Source of the DNA: an uncultured Chloroflexota bacterium
GTDB taxonomy: Bacteria > Chloroflexota > Anaerolineae > Aggregatilineales > Phototrophicaceae
Length of the DNA stretch: 5,357 bases
Direction of reading: 5' to 3'
NCBI GenBank assembly: GCA_937870805.1
Contig: CALMZT010001128.1
Location: forward strand, 1 to 5,357
The position numbers were made by a program, and so were the translations under genes. Position 1 is the stretch's first letter, and each line of letters begins with the position of its first letter. The notes below the pieces were generated by a model that was not told the DNA's origin, did no database searches, and saw only the letters and a list, made by a program, of their open reading frames with translations. Shown here piece by piece: positions 5,088 to 5,357 of this stretch.

Positions 5088-5357
5088 TTATGGTGTAGGG
5101 ATTGTGTTAGGATCAACGATGGCTTGTTCCCCGTTTGGCGTCGTATCGCAACCATCGGGTATGCCATCACTATCACTATGGGCGTGGTCATCAAAGCCGG
5201 GACAAATGTCGTTGGTATTATTCACCCCATCAGTGTCGTCATCCCGATCATCGACGGTATCGCAGCCATCGGGTGTGCCGTCTGCATCTATATCCGCAAG
5301 GTCATCGAAACCGGGGCAGATGTCGTTGGTGTTATTCACACTATCGTTGTCATCGTC
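5088..5357 (-). CDS. Thrombospondin type 3-like calcium-binding repeat protein, C-terminal fragment
   Basis: Minus-strand frame open from the window edge (5357) to the TAA at 5088-5090; 89 residues are visible and the N-terminal part lies outside. An internal GTG at 5337-5339 is not a likely start, since the Asp-rich repeat continues upstream of it (DDDNDSV). The visible part holds two repeat units with the pattern VNNTNDICPGFDD, then an Asp-rich DxDxDGxPDGCD motif, then a DDxDDDTDG linker. Alternating Asp side chains bind calcium in thrombospondin type 3 repeats, and the two Cys per unit (ICPG and DGCD) match the disulfide pattern of such repeats, so the protein is probably secreted or on the cell surface. 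It ends with a Pro/Thr-rich tail (PNTIPTP) and shows no sorting signal. Its function is unknown; nothing links it to the transporter except convergent placement. Confidence 0.8.
   Translation of the reverse strand, partial: DDDNDSVNNTNDICPGFDDLADIDADGTPDGCDTVDDRDDDTDGVNNTNDICPGFDDHAHSDSDGIPDGCDTTPNGEQAIVDPNTIPTP
5143..5357 (-). repeat. 114-nt tandem repeat encoding 38-residue calcium-binding units
   Basis: The 114-nt unit starting at 5143 (GTATCGCAACCATCGGGT on the + strand) recurs at 5257 (GTATCGCAGCCATCGGGT) and runs off the window. Copies differ mainly at third codon positions in the conserved parts and more freely in the linker and Asp-rich loop. The number of copies beyond 5357 is unknown. 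Confidence 0.8.

Noticed and set aside
5143..5357. CRISPR-like or intergenic direct repeats
   Set aside because: The 114-nt units are in frame within an open coding region, with differences mostly at third codon positions, so they are protein repeats.

Overview
The window is dominated by a branched-chain amino acid type (HAAT/Liv family) ABC importer operon on the + strand. The order is the 3' end of a periplasmic substrate-binding protein gene (livK-like, from about 327 to 575), an intercistronic hairpin terminator (594-629), then livH (648-1832), livM (1838-3445), livG (3449-4249) and livF (4249-4965). The last four genes are separated by 5 nt, 3 nt and a 1-nt overlap, so they are almost certainly one translationally coupled transcript. 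LivK captures the substrate outside the membrane, LivH and LivM form the channel, and LivG and LivF hydrolyse ATP to drive import. The exact substrate (Leu/Ile/Val, other amino acids, amides or urea) cannot be read from the sequence.

Downstream is a 122-nt convergent intergenic region with a hairpin that has T-runs on both strands (5030-5064). It is followed by the C-terminal end of a minus-strand gene that runs off the window. Its product consists of calcium-binding thrombospondin type 3-like repeats of 38 residues, encoded by 114-nt tandem DNA repeats, and is probably an extracellular protein unrelated to the transporter.

The first ~325 bases do not fit the rest. They are about 73% G+C, against about 52-57% just after the junction and only ~35-40% in early livH. 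Read on the minus strand they encode an internal piece of pyruvate, phosphate dikinase (PPDK). This piece stops abruptly, without start codon or intergenic DNA, where the livK-like reading frame begins. The simplest reading is a chimeric assembly or library join; a real rearrangement or transfer is possible but less likely. As a result the binding-protein gene has lost its 5' end and the operon promoter is not in the window.

The organism behind positions ~327-5357 is a bacterium of moderate G+C. The Pro-Glu-Ala-Thr repeat tail on the binding protein, the long LivH and LivM with extra membrane segments, and the Asp-rich repeat protein recall Chloroflexota (Anaerolineae-like) genomes, but this is an impression and not proof. 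The 1-326 segment looks like a high-G+C bacterium such as an actinobacterium. I see no mobile element, CRISPR array, tRNA or rRNA, and no convincing new system. The most useful observations are the chimeric junction, the terminator inside the operon, and the enlarged permeases.
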